Source: Antedon bifida
Taxonomy: Eukaryota > Echinodermata > Crinoidea > Comatulida > Antedonidae
Reading direction: 5' to 3'
Assembly (NCBI GenBank): GCA_963402885.1
Contig: OY727097.1
Span: forward strand, 21,452,001 to 21,516,000
DNA length: 64,000 nucleotides
Part shown: in pieces, positions 32,801 to 64,000 of the stretch
How the letters are laid out: each line of letters starts with the position of its first letter
Numbering within the stretch: the stretch's first letter is position 1
Made by a program: the position numbers and the translations under genes
Notes under the pieces: generated by a model
What the model saw: only the letters and a program-made list of their open reading frames with translations
What the model was told of the DNA's origin: nothing
Database searches by the model: none

Positions 32801-34993
32801 ATCTAGCAAAATATGCACTTATCATCTAACCAGTTAACTACAATGGATAAATAATGTGACTTTAGTTACTGGCAAATGTTACATTCTCCATCTGTTTGAT
32901 GCACTTTTTAAGCTCTGTCTACACTAGTTTGACACCAAAAAAGTGTGATGTGCTCAAATATGGAAGTGATATTCCCAAATACAGTAGTGATATGACATCA
33001 TGTCCATGATGAGTATATCACATTTTTTTCACATAAAGTTTGATAGTGTAGACAGAGCTTTACACATAATTTTCTAAAGTATGCTGTAGTTTTTCATCAC
33101 TCAAATGATGCTACAATCACATTTTAGAAGATCCTCACACATATCTCCTATTATATATAACCTCCATTGGCTACCTATTGACTCCCGTATAAAATATAAG
33201 ATTCTTTTACTAACATTTAAAGCGCTACTTCTTAAACAACCTTCTTATCTCCTTGATCTTCTTCCCTCCTACACCCCTCTTGCTTGTCTTCGTTCGGCTG
33301 ATCAAAACCTACTACTTGTAGAATTAACACCAAATCTTATGGACAAAGGTCTTTTATGTTCTCTGCTGCTTCTCTTTGGAATTCTCTCCCTCGTCATTTT
33401 ACTAAATCAACTTCTATTGCTATTTTAAAAAAAGAACGCATCTTTTTAACATCCTATTATAAGCGCCTTTGATTTTTACTTCAGTTTAGTTGATTCTGGC
33501 CCTATACAAATACCTAAATTATTATTATTATTAATATTATTATTAAATTATTAATAAATTATTGTTATTAAACATTCAACTGGCATTCACCTACAGATAT
33601 TTTGCATATTCTGCATAAGTTGATTCTATATTTTTTTATTATTGACGTACTGTTTTCCTTTTCAAGGCAAGCTTCATACTTAAAATTGAACCAGAGGAAC
33701 TTGAATTGAGTAAAAGTGATTTTGAAAATAGTAAACTTGGAAAAGCAATGAGGTAAGTTTATATATAATTTGTTTATTAGTTAAAAGGTTCGTCTGGATC
33801 CAAAAACAAAAAAAATCTATAAAATAGTTTCAGGGATGAGATTTCTCCACGGAATGGTGACTGACCCTGAAGTCTCTTTTTTAGGTGCGAAACTGCAATA
33901 GCGCCAGCAATGTTAAAGGTTTTTCTATTTTTATGTTATATAATAATAATCTTGTAATTGTTATTTTTAATAGGAAAGCAAAGAAGGCAACCAGAAAGGT
34001 TGGCAGGACATTCTCATGGAAAGGAACGCCGCATCGTTTACAAAGAGCTATGTCATCGTTGTCAAACGCCAGTCCTATGTTAAATGACCAGGTCACAACG
34101 TTAGTTGGCACACCAAGGTCAAGAACAGGTGCCAGACTGGCATCAGTAGCCACACTCTCACGGGTATGTTGGATTCATATATTTCAGGTTCTACCATATT
34201 TTAGTGCCAGTTTAATGTGTTTTACTTACATCCTACTTTATTCATTTTTATGCAAATCGAAATCTAATTGATTAAAAACTGATAATAATAAACAATATTT
34301 ATATAACGCCTAATGGATCACTGACCCCTCTAGGTGCTTTACATTAGGCCCTAACTAATGGTAATAAACTATCCCCCGCCGGACACCATTCCGGTATTTC
34401 TTAGTCGAGGTTTCGGGGATGGAAACAATCAATAATGTGAAAGAATGTATTACTATGCTTAACTAAGGTAAAACTATCCCCCGCCGGACACCATCCGGTA
34501 TTTCTGAGTCAAGGTTTATAATGATAATATTAGTCCATTAAGTGAAAATGTTCATTGTGTTTATGTGACAGATTTATTTTAAATAATAATCACCCTCAAT
34601 GTACTAGGAATAAATCTAATAACTTGATGAAACAGTAATGGACTAGAGTACAGGGCCAAGGGATACTTTAAGGGAAACTGACATATACACCCTAAACAAT
34701 ATTTTATAAATATTCTATAAAATCCTTTAGATCATTACATTTAAACAATGCTTAATTGGAATGATGACATTTAGAAGTAAAGCTCTTTTTGTCCATGCTG
34801 TAGATAGCCTGTGTAATACCAATGCTGAAAGAAAGAAATAAATAACATTTTAATTTGTTGTACTTATATATATATTTATTCTTCTTCTTCACGTCATCAG
34901 GTTATGTCATCTCCTGTGCGTTCTCGGCCTCCACATACACCCAAGATGATAAAAAATGCAACTATTGGGCCTTCGTCATCAAGTTGGTTGTGA
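20835..34993 (+). CDS. ECT2: ECT2, RhoA guanine nucleotide exchange factor
   Basis: Twenty coding exons, all GT-AG with continuous phase: 20835-20919, 21271-21359, 21872-22051, 22476-22673, 24140-24241, 25170-25269, 26221-26336, 26651-26713, 26959-27184, 27559-27683, 28012-28197, 28663-28773, 29046-29142, 29658-29739, 31253-31472, 31779-31917, 32288-32451, 33667-33752, 33974-34163, 34901-34993. The product is 883 aa, human-like in length. Order: BRCT repeats (about 35-118, 120-215, 218-311; GFLEKELLKRM, VTHLIANTPSGNKYK, VVKQEWFWSSI), nuclear-localisation clusters (SRKRRRLRE, LPRKRRSS, about 330-365), DH domain (about 400-600; MELLQTETNYV, AYPPFVNFYEM, KPRFHAFLK-like, LLIRPVQRLPS, HINEDKRKTE), PH domain (about 615-755; MFLFTDLLEICKRR, WLKTLSQHMAN) and a basic C-terminal tail. 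ECT2 activates RhoA at the midzone for cytokinesis. The start ATG at 20835 lies just after an acceptor. Confidence 0.96.
23076..23388. mobile_element. TTAA-flanked MITE (GCTGCTTTCACAT ends), ECT2 intron 4
   Basis: Bounded by TTAA at 23076-23079 and 23385-23388, with inverted ends GCTGCTTTCACAT and ATGTGAAAGTAGC. No coding capacity. TTAA duplication is the piggyBac hallmark. Confidence 0.72.
23521..24074 (+). mobile_element. TTAA MITE, copy 1 (AGATGTATTGTCCC ends), ECT2 intron 4
   Basis: Bounded by TTAA at 23521 and 24071. Terminal inverted repeat AGATGTATTGTCCCTT and complement AGGGACAATACATCT. 554 bp, no coding capacity. Very similar along its full length to 25493-26046 in the same orientation. 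Confidence 0.85.
24430..24977. mobile_element. TIR element (AGGGACTTTACGAAACAC ends), ECT2 intron 5
   Basis: The left end TAGGGACTTTACGAAACAC (24431 on) and right end GTGTTTCGTAAAGTCCCTA (to about 24976) are inverted copies. About 545 bp, non-coding; a chance frame at 24764-24967 lies inside it. Confidence 0.75.
25493..26046 (+). mobile_element. TTAA MITE, copy 2, ECT2 intron 6
   Basis: Second copy of the AGATGTATTGTCCC element, bounded by TTAA at 25493 and 26043, same orientation as 23521-24074. The copies differ at scattered bases and a few short indels. Confidence 0.85.
29815..30007. mobile_element. Short MITE (GGCCAATTTACACAG ends), ECT2 intron 14
   Basis: Inverted ends GGCCAATTTACACAGTCGAG and GCTCGTCTGTGTAAATTGGCC, with TTAA at both limits (29815-29818 and 30004-30007). 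About 190 bp, non-coding. Its right TTAA is also the left TTAA of the next element. Confidence 0.75.
30004..30913. mobile_element. TTAA element (CCCTCTTAGTKCC ends), ECT2 intron 14
   Basis: Bounded by TTAA at 30004-30007 and 30910-30913. Inverted ends CCCTCTTAGTGCC and GGAACTAAGAGGG. About 910 bp, no transposase; the open frame at 30262-30462 has no family resemblance. Confidence 0.72.
32729..32732 (+). repeat. Solo right end of the AGATGTATTGTCCC MITE family
   Basis: GGGGGACAATACATCTTTAA ends at this TTAA in ECT2 intron 17. A matching left end was not found upstream, so this is a partial copy. Confidence 0.55.
32910..33061. mobile_element. Palindromic MITE (AGCTCTGTCTACACTA), copy 1
   Basis: Inverted ends AGCTCTGTCTACACTAGTTT and TAGTGTAGACAGAGCT around a 110-bp core with AGTGTGATGTGCTCAAATA. 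About 150 bp, ECT2 intron 17. A related copy lies at 49348-49513. Confidence 0.8.
33105..33578 (+). mobile_element. LINE 3' end fragment with (TTA)n tail
   Basis: The frame at 33105-33428 gives YNLHWLPIDSRIKYKILLLT and then YLLDLLPSYTPLACLRSA, the extreme C-terminal signature of CR1/Jockey-like polyproteins. It becomes frame-shifted near 33350, where another frame would read the expected WNSLP. It ends with AAGCGCCTTTGATTTTTAC and a (TTA)n run at 33521-33578. Dead fragment in ECT2 intron 17. Confidence 0.8.
34290..34520 (+). repeat. Dispersed repeat with internal duplication, ECT2 intron 19
   Basis: Contains ATATTTATATAACGCCTAAT, the kind of sequence found at LINE/SINE 3' ends in invertebrates. 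ACTATCCCCCGCCGGACACC is present twice (near 34367 and 34472) in ~105-bp direct copies. Confidence 0.6.
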
Positions 34994-35012
34994 GGTCACA
35001 GGTTAACTTGTG

Positions 35013-35018
35013 AATAAA
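35013..35018 (+). other. Polyadenylation signal of ECT2
   Basis: First AATAAA after the stop codon, 20 bases downstream. Further signals follow, so a longer 3' UTR is possible. Confidence 0.45.
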
Positions 35019-35993
35019 TACCGTTGAGTCTTTGCACCTTGTTTTATTACATCTTTATTGAATACCTGTAGTGGATCCTATCAAGTCTGTATATTATTCT
35101 CAATCAAACAATTTTCAATATTGGATCCACCGGGATGTTTTATATTATTATACAATTAATGAAATCATATCTTTTTAAATTAATAGTTTTTCAAGTATTA
35201 TTGTAAAATAGTAAAATATTATAAATTTGAAAAATTGAAAAATCGATATTCTATGCAATTTTTGACAGCAGGAAAATAGTGGTGTTGCTCTTGATGTTCA
35301 CCTCATTATGAACACTTGGACATCACAATATTTTGGTCACAACAACTTTATCCACATTGATCAATGTCTTACTACTGTAATAACATTTTCCACAGTTTTT
35401 AAACAATTTATCAATACTGCTAGATTTTCTACAATATACTTTTACTGACAGTCTTAATTGCATTGTACATAACAGTAGATGGTGTGATTAAAATGTATAC
35501 TACAATTTCTAATAATATTTTGATTATATCAGATATTGAGCAAAGTAAAACAATTTGGACTCTATTATTTCACCACATCCTGATATATAAGTCTACCTCT
35601 AGTTCAGTTATGTGTAAATAGCGATCACTGGTAGTGGACTATTCAAGCTTCTATGGTTGCTGGGCGTGTCTTTCACACATTTTAGTCTGTATTTTAAATC
35701 TTAATTTCCAGTAAATTGGATTCAGCCTTACTTTTATAATCTCGCTTATGTTCAAAAGATAACATTCTTTTTATAGAATTCAAAATTGAAATAATAAATC
35801 CAAAAATGGTGAAAGATAAGGAAGTTTTGTTTTGGTATCACAGGATGATTTTTGTAGATGAATGTTTTGCTTTTCAAAATTGCATGATGTTGACTCAAAC
35901 TTTACTGACATAAGAGGCAACATCTACACAGTTATAAACCATACATTTAGTCATAGATTCACCAACTACCCCAAATTTGGCATATAATATATA

Positions 35994-36150
35994 CAGTCAA
36001 GTCTCTCAATACCGGACACCTTTGGGTTGGCCTATATATCTTGTTTTCCAGAAAGTCTGGTATTTGGAATGTGTTTTTAATGGTAACAATTTATTTGGGA
36101 CATCTGGTTTGGAGAGTTTTCAGAGAGTCCGGTATTGGGAAAGTTAACTG
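35994..36150. mobile_element. Pogo/Tc1-like MITE (CAGTCAA..CCGGAC), copy 1
   Basis: Inverted ends CAGTCAAGTCTCTCAATACC and GGTATTGGGAAAGTTAACTG, flanked by TA on both sides (35992-35993 and 36151-36152). 157 bp, non-coding. TIR and TA duplication suggest a Tc1/mariner-pogo origin. Confidence 0.8.
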
Positions 36151-38261
36151 TATACATATTATATGACTGGAGGCCAAACGCCCAGTCTTTTTAAATGGCC
36201 TAACAAATAGGGGAGAGCTAGCTATGGACACGTTCATTTGTTAACATAAAGGCAGTGGGTGGCGTACTGTGACCACCACACCTACATTGTATTGCCTTGT
36301 AGTATTCTATCTATCCCTACTGATAGTTTGACTAATTACAATCTATATATATGTGGTGATTGGGGTTTAATCCTATAATGAGAAACTGAAATGTTGTAAA
36401 TATGATAAGTAATAATATTCTGTATAGTTAGCATTATTATTTATTTTACTTAATTAAGAATGGGAATAATTGGACTGAAAGTAAGAAGATGGGACACAGG
36501 ACAACTACCACATGAACAATCATCCTTAGACTACTGTTGTAGGATAATTTCCACTCAAGCATCACCCGATTAATGCTTAGATAGTTCTGACATGTCTGGG
36601 GTTTGTCCTGAATCAAAGAATAATCTGGGACCTTCATGAAAGTCTGGTTTTGGGAGATCTTCTGATTTGATTCAAGTTTCTTGATGTCCAGTGTTAGGAT
36701 ATTAATGACAAATATAGACTGCAATACCACACACAACCATATCCTTTCAATGTTATGTTCATCGTAAAATTGATTTATCTATTTTTTTTTTCAATTATTT
36801 TTGTCTACAATGTTGGCTTTGGACACCATGACCAATTTTTTTCGGGATTAAATTATGGTTTTTATTTCTGTGTGCTATCAATTAAGAACTGAACTGATTT
36901 AATATTTAATTGTTTTACTTCCTTTAGATATTTTTGAATTTACATGTATTTCCTCCAAAGAGAATACTTTTTATTTACAATTCTTTTGAATGAATGAAAT
37001 GTTGAATGGGCTATTTTGAAATTAATAATATTAATTGATGCAAAATTACAGCAAAGTACTTACTACATTTAATTTAAACTTCTTTATCTGTCAACTGTTG
37101 GCACTGGTTTTATTTCTGTAACTTACTGTGTAATAGGCCTAGTTATTTTACTGTGCAGTTGATGTATTATATTTAAATGATAATGGGTGTACCGTCTACT
37201 ACAAATACCTAATTAATTCATATTCGTTTGTTCCTTTAGAAAGCTACATTTATACTGTTCCGTTTCACGGAACGGAAGACCGTGCCGTTTTGTTGAAAAA
37301 TTATTATTATTTGATTGACAACAATTATGTTAACAAATATTTATTTTGAATGTATTTAGGACTAATGTTAAAATGAATTACTAAGATTTACAATGCCAAT
37401 TCAACTCAGTCAATGTATATTAATACTGTAGTATAAAATAATTCTTAAAATGATATGGTATAGTTATCGCAACATTAATGGAACTTATAACATGTAATTG
37501 TTATTAGTATTTAAAATACATATAATAATAGGCTAATTGGTAAGAATATTAAGTATGAATTATTCGTCTTAAGTTGGTTACATTTGTACTTTAAACTTAA
37601 CATTGGTGGCCTGGTTACAGTATTTAAAAAAATGTGTATTTTCATTCATATTTGCACTAAAAACTGAACCTTTAGTGGATATAGCCCTACTGAACACTCG
37701 TGTTACTAGAACCAAGTCTACGGTTAAACGTGTATGCCTAATATTCATATTTTAATGGCCGTGGTTTGTGGAAATAATATTTAAAAAATCTGGCGTTGTA
37801 TGCATTTATCGAATAAAAAAAATGACGGTAATAAAAGTATTTTTATTATTAGTTTAATTAGCATTTTGCGATGTTTCTTTATTTCGCACAGAACCTTCTA
37901 CATTGTCCTGCTATGGTCCAATAACTATGTGACAATAAACAATTATAGATAATGCTGTCATGAAGATATTGTAGAAAAAAAATCCTGACATTGGCGTGTG
38001 TGTTTTCATTGGAATCCTTGTCACTGGCTTTGAAAACGTTCATGAAAGAAATTTAGGACCATTTTGCTAACGGTTGAAGAAATACAAACAGAAGAATACA
38101 AACAGACTAACTTAACTAACACACCACACACACAAACTGAGACCAAACCAAGTCAAAGATAACTTTCAAGAATGTTTCCCAAGACCATCCACATTTCTTC
38201 TTTAGTCTATATACACCATTGTTACGCGTTTAGTGATTACATTTAAAGTTACGTCAGTCAG

Positions 38262-38345
38262 TTGTTTGTTTACGTTAGTGGTTACGTTGTTTGTTTACGT
38301 TAGTTGTTACGCTGTTTGTTACGTTAGTGGAATCGTTACGTTATA
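38262..38345 (+). repeat. Minisatellite, ~24-bp unit
   Basis: About three imperfect copies of a GTTTGTTTACGTTAGTGGTTAC-like unit. Confidence 0.65.
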
Positions 38346-41333
38346 GTTTTATTCTAGTGTATTACGATTATAGTGGTTAGTTTTTGTTACGTTGACTGAT
38401 GTTACATTAGGATTGGTTAACACTAGGACGAAACGCAAATACGTAAGCGCAACGCCATCGAGTTGACCAATGATGACAGATTAAGTAATCCATTGCTTGT
38501 GATTGGTCAAATTACTTGCGCTCATGATTAAAGATAGGGGTTGGTATAATAGCACATGTAAGTAGCCTACTGGTATTCGTTTATTATCTCCTTCATCCAC
38601 GCACGCGACATCAGCAAATGAATACAAATTTTATCCTGTGTTATATTATATGGTATAATATATCGTTACTCATTAGATGGATAATATCGAGTATAGATTT
38701 TGATTACGTGGAAATGTACAATCAACTTGGTTAAGATTTATAGCATGTGTACACTTTCGCATTTTATTTATTTTTAGATTTCGCGAAATTAAAGAGACGA
38801 ATAAATCAATTTGTTGGAAAGCGTTCATATGGAAATCTGCAGAGACGAAGGATGAAATTAGGCCTGGTAGGCCTACTATTTTAATCACTACTAGTTCAAG
38901 ATATAGATTAAGGGATCCCAGATTAAGTATTATGCCTCTTTAAAAAACAATCAAAGATGGTGAATATTACGGCCCTAGTATTTTAGAATTGTAAACCATG
39001 TAAAGAAGTTTGCAAAGCTATCTTTATTGTGCTCTTTTAGATTGTTCAGGGGATCATTTAACATTCAAACCATCCTCGTAATATTAAGCAATTCTTTAAA
39101 ACCAAAATAAAACCACCAAAACGTCATCAATGAACTTGTATATATAGTTAGTTAAGTTAAAATGCAAGTTTGCTTTGTCATTGACACAGGTTGACTCATT
39201 TCTAAAAAACACATTACACTCATCTATACATTGTTTTGTTAATTGTTGATATTAGTCAATAAATAAAACATCAAAGGTGTGAACGAGGTGCTTGCATCTT
39301 GCTATTGTATTCGCAACCCACCTTAAAATCGATCCAAGGCCTGGGCATTATTTTAAAGGCCTACATGCACACTCACAACCGAAGAAGTAATATGTAAGGC
39401 AGCATGAATGAATATTCTTAATTTATAGTGGTATCCAATTTTGATTTTATTTACTTTGTGTTACTTTTGTAATCGAGAAAAGTTCCCCGAAACAAAATTG
39501 ATTGATTGAATAATTATAATACGCGATATCCTCTTTAACTATACCCCCTCTATAGTTTGTTCCCTCTTGCGCTGAAACTTCTTTATTACGTTTAGCCCAA
39601 CATCAGATTGTACAGTACTACCATATAAGGTAGGGACAAGTGAAACTTCAAATTCCTACCAGTTTTTTGGTTTTTAAACGGGCCTACCAGTTTCTAAACG
39701 GTGGCAGATATTAATCACCATTTATATTTAAATTTAAAAACACATTTAACTAACTTGGAAAAGTTATGTTGAAAATTATTATTATATACAAAATGGGGTT
39801 TTAGTAGGCCTATCGTTAATTTAGGCCAATCAACGTCTGTGATAATTATCGGTATCAGGGATTAATTTTTTTTTTACATTTGAAACACAAGAAATCCAAA
39901 ATATGACGTAACTATTTAGGTATCATCGTTGAATGTAAGTAAAGTCGCCGGAAGTTGTTCAATGGACGATTGTTTCCTGTATTATCAGTAATAGCTATAT
40001 AGCGGATATAATTAATCTCAATTAGATAAATGTCCATCGTCACATGGTTACGTGCAGTTACGGTAGTCCCGCGTTTGGTACCAATGCCTTCTGGGTATAC
40101 TGATATTTGTTGACTTTCAGGGTAGGGTAGCCTTGAATAAGTAAAGTGAACTTGGCTATTAGTAGAACATACAATTAACTAAATTAATACCATGCACCTT
40201 TATTAAAGATTATCACGATACTATAATCATTTTTTCATTTAGTAAGATATATGTTGAGTATAAAATACTCAAAGTGCGTGATTTTCATACGTATTGTACG
40301 TAAACAAATTAAGTATGCGCGTGAGTGAACTAAGAACTTACTTTATTTTCCCGAAGATCGGTGGAAGAAGAGCCTTTTAAGTTTTATAATGTATGTGGTT
40401 ATTTTAGTATGCTACCTGAGTCCAATTTTACAAATTAGAAAATTATTATTAAATATTACTCTTCATTTAAATTCCGAATTTGTTAAAAAAAAAAAGATAT
40501 ACAGAGTATTCTAAAACCGAATCGCAAGATAGAACTGAAATAATTTACTGTAATGTCTGGGGCACGACAATGGTATAAACTATGACAATCGCCAAAATGT
40601 CTGGCCCCGCCCTTGTTTCACCTTGCGATACCACTCTGTGACGTAGAAAGTATCCTTTTGGCATGAAAGTGCATTTGAAGAACCCCCACGTAGTTTTCGT
40701 ACCTGAGTACGCACTACTAACTAAGTGGAGTCGGATAACTCATGGTAAATGTTCATCCGCTGAAGTTTTATATTTGAACGTTTACAGCTTGCAGTGGGTA
40801 ATGCATTATTTTTCATCTAAACACGCGTATACAGATTCATTAGATTGTGCATATGTACGATTGAAGTGTACACAATTTGTTTCATAGTGTTTTATTTTTT
40901 GAACTATTTTATTTGATCTATATCTATTGGCGGAAGTGCACGATACCAGTCGGTCGTTGACCCAAATTTGGGAACAAGGTAGATGTGTGTATTGGTAGTT
41001 ACTGAAGTGTACACCTCCGCTCTACAGTGCAGAACAGCGTACTATTGGTGTGTAGCAATTGGTGTGTAGCGATTGTTGTTCGCGACGCTAAGTCATCAAC
41101 AATTTCAACAATAGTTTACAGTAAAATTCAGGATTGATTCATGCATTTCATTGCGTGTTTTTATTGTTTGAATATAAATTAAGATAACTGGTTTGTTAAA
41201 TACAAAGGTAACGCTTATAATTGTGTAATAAAACAGGCGATTTATATTTTAGTGCTAGGCCTGGCTTAGCGGCTGTCATCAGCTAGTATTAGACGTCATC
41301 AACGCAAAGTACCACCGTTAGGGTTGGTCCAAT

Positions 41334-61642
<20,309 letters not shown>

Positions 61643-64000
61643 GGTGATCTAAATCAATAAATTACTTTTGTATTATATACTATTTTATAAGAAATAAGGG
61701 AAAAACTACTGGTTAGTATCTTCAACACCAGAATTGAAATCTGTAAATTGAGTTCCATACTCTTTATTTAAATGTTAAATTAACTGGATTAATGTGGATA
61801 TATTTTCTATGCAAAGTAAGATAACTTTGAGTGAGCTGAAGTTGTATTTATTCTATAGTCTCATCATCAGGTGTACATCCCATGTTATCTTTAGTTCATT
61901 CAAATTGTCCATAACTGTTTGTACTTTATTAAAATTGTTGTATCAAAATACAGATTGGAAATGGTGTTAACCAATCATAAAAGCTATTTGCCTAAAACCT
62001 CAGGATGATAAATTCAGTAGGATGAATGAAAATAGAGCCACACCAAAGCACAAAAAAGCTGATTTGAATCAAGTAACATTTTAAAACTGTATATTAATTA
62101 ATTTATATAATTATAACCATTTTAATATGCCATTATTTTAAGAATGATAGCCTTGATGCCATTATAATAGACTCCAATGTCCAGACTGATGTGTAGAATT
62201 ATACAATTATGTCTGGATCTGTTGTCTGTAACTCTGAAAAAGCAATAACAATTAACAAATAGTACTAACTCAATAATTAATTTGTAGATGTACTTAGTTA
62301 TGCAAAAATATTAGTTTAGTGACATATATGCCTATTACTTATTTAACATTATATTGGATCATTGGCAAAACCTTGGGTAAAACTTGTATCTTGCAACTTA
62401 TATGCACTCTCATTATTCCATTCAATGTGAGTTGCATTTTTTACAAGAACAAATTGCTGTTTGTAAACAAGCACAACACACAATGGAATTGTCAACACAA
62501 ACTTATAAAATATGCCACAAGCACATGGGCGTGGACTGCAAAATGTAAGATTTTTTTCAAACTTAAAGGCATTTGAAAATATAAGAATTGTTACATAATA
62601 CTAATTTTAAGAAACTGGAGTTGCTTAAAGTTGTACTGAATTGCCTTCCATCTAAATAGTAGAATTGAATGTAGCCTGTTATTTTCATCTTATTATCAAT
62701 TCCATCCAGTGTTATGCATCACCTTGAAAACTCATTCCTTGAACAACAATCTTGGCAGTTTTGGTCTAAACATTATTTATTAAATGAAGCAATAAATAAA
62801 CAGGAATAACAAATAATAAATTACTTCAATCCATATTTTATTCTATTATGATTTTTTTTTAAATATTAATAATAATTTTTCGTTTGGAATTGAAATATAG
62901 TAATCAGAGCAACTTCTATATTAATATTTCCATTTAATTTAGCATTTCTCATAATAATATGTCAATGTGTTTGGGTCGAAGTACAAAGTTTGAGTTTATT
63001 TGATGTTTATGTGCTCTCTTAAACTTTACAGTTAATAATGCTTGCCTGGAGGTGCCAGTGTTTTTGGTTTTTATGGAAACTGTCTGATTTCATGTGAAGT
63101 TGATGTATTGGTTTTCCTCCCTCTGCCAGCTGTTACCTTGTAGATGATGTGATTTGTTGCCCAGGTGTTGCTGTCTGTAATTTTACTCCAAAATATGACC
63201 TTTTTCAGCTTGCTTCTTCTTAAAGGTCACGCCATCATTGAAAGTTTCAAAGATAATATCAACCTTTAATTTTTGTTTATTTGATTAACTTTTTGTTTTT
63301 CTTGGCTCTTGATACACACCAATCACACTTGCATCCTATATAGTTACCTACTATATTAATTATAAAATTTCCTACTTGATTAAATTATTTCTTAAAACTC
63401 AAGTTAAACGTTGAAAGAACAAAGTTGTATGTTATGATTTTACATTGATTTGCAGCTATAATTGATGATGTCTCTTGACGACAAACTAACCAATCACAAC
63501 TTGTCTTTGATTACATCATCATCATATATCTACCTCATCTTCACAAAAACCGTATTATTGGCATCAAAACCCCATTTAAATTAATACAGTAATTGATACT
63601 ATTCACATGGTTGTTGGTTAGCTTTTTATGTTTTACTTAGCTGTCTTCTTTTCCTATGTAAGAAATGTCCACCTTCTTGATTTGTAATTACTGGACCATG
63701 CTAGAAGGAAACTGGTTGAACTCTGACATCTTAAAGGTGACTGAATGATTACCAAATATGGATTGAGTGTTGGTAGGAGGTAGATGAAGAAGTGTGTTGA
63801 TTTCGCATGTGTTGCTTAGCAAGGGTAGTGTAGTGGTCCACTGCGTCATGTTTGAAATTTGATATTATGTAGGCTAAACATCCATCTAAAGAAACTGGCA
63901 TGCATTTTGAAAGCTTAGCTAATTTGGCTACAGCTCATTCTTAATGCTTGTTAAAGTGTTTTGCATCTGATAAAACTTTGAGGAGCCAGAAGTCATTACG
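61643..64000. other. YAP 3' UTR and downstream DNA
   Basis: AATAAA at 61656-61661, 14 bases after the stop, is the first polyadenylation signal; others follow. The remainder is AT-rich with no recognised gene or repeat up to the window edge. Confidence 0.55.

Larger units (their letters stand above)
35019..41333. other. Intergenic region ECT2 - YAP
   Basis: 6.3 kb of AT-rich DNA. Identified content: a TA-flanked MITE at 35994-36150 and a short minisatellite at 38262-38345. The last few hundred bases should hold the YAP promoter and 5' UTR. Open frames such as 40663-40887 show no family resemblance. No further gene was recognised. Confidence 0.6.

Noticed and set aside
40663-40887. 74-codon open frame upstream of YAP
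   Set aside because: No family resemblance, no splice signals tied to a neighbour; probably chance.

Overview
The window is eukaryotic, AT-rich animal DNA. Genes are split into short exons with GT-AG introns (one intron is AT-AC), and introns and intergenic DNA are full of small DNA transposons and broken retroelements. The gene families (fibrinogen-domain protein, Yorkie/YAP with a PDZ-binding tail, ECT2, GIY-YIG Penelope-like element) and the very frequent word TAGGCCTA suggest a marine deuterostome invertebrate. An echinoderm such as a crinoid or sea cucumber is my best guess, but this is inference and not proven here. I see no bacterial, plasmid or CRISPR features.

Layout: (1) 35-2230, + strand, the last four exons of a secreted fibrinogen-C-domain (FReD) protein whose 5' end lies outside the window. 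(2) 2.4-9.7 kb, a mobile-element zone: a Penelope-like element fragment with a 14-bp target duplication and a perfect 32-bp hairpin, a 3.25-kb element with 163-bp terminal inverted repeats and three internal tandem arrays, two nested TIR elements, and an inverted 107-bp identical copy of the FReD gene's second exon. (3) 9831-12192, +, complete pseudouridine-5'-phosphatase (PUDP/HDHD1-like), 4 exons, 232 aa. (4) 19743-13375, -, complete ZNHIT1 (zf-HIT subunit of SRCAP/SWR1), 5 exons, 156 aa, with a U12-type AT-AC intron and a broken LINE in another intron. (5) 20835-34993, +, complete ECT2 Rho-GEF, 20 coding exons, 883 aa. (6) 41334-61642, +, complete Yorkie/YAP transcriptional coactivator, 5 coding exons, 418 aa, with a 12.6-kb first intron and a possible alternative last exon at 60230-60333.

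How the genes relate: PUDP and ZNHIT1 are convergent. ZNHIT1 and ECT2 are divergent, with about 1.1 kb between their start codons; that interval holds a dense TAGGCC/CTAGG array. ECT2 and YAP are head-to-tail, 6.3 kb apart. ECT2 (cytokinesis RhoA activator) and YAP (Hippo pathway effector) both act in proliferation control, but nothing in the sequence shows that their proximity is functional. All splice junctions given were chosen by hand from consensus sites, reading-phase continuity and remembered family sequence; transcript data would be decisive.
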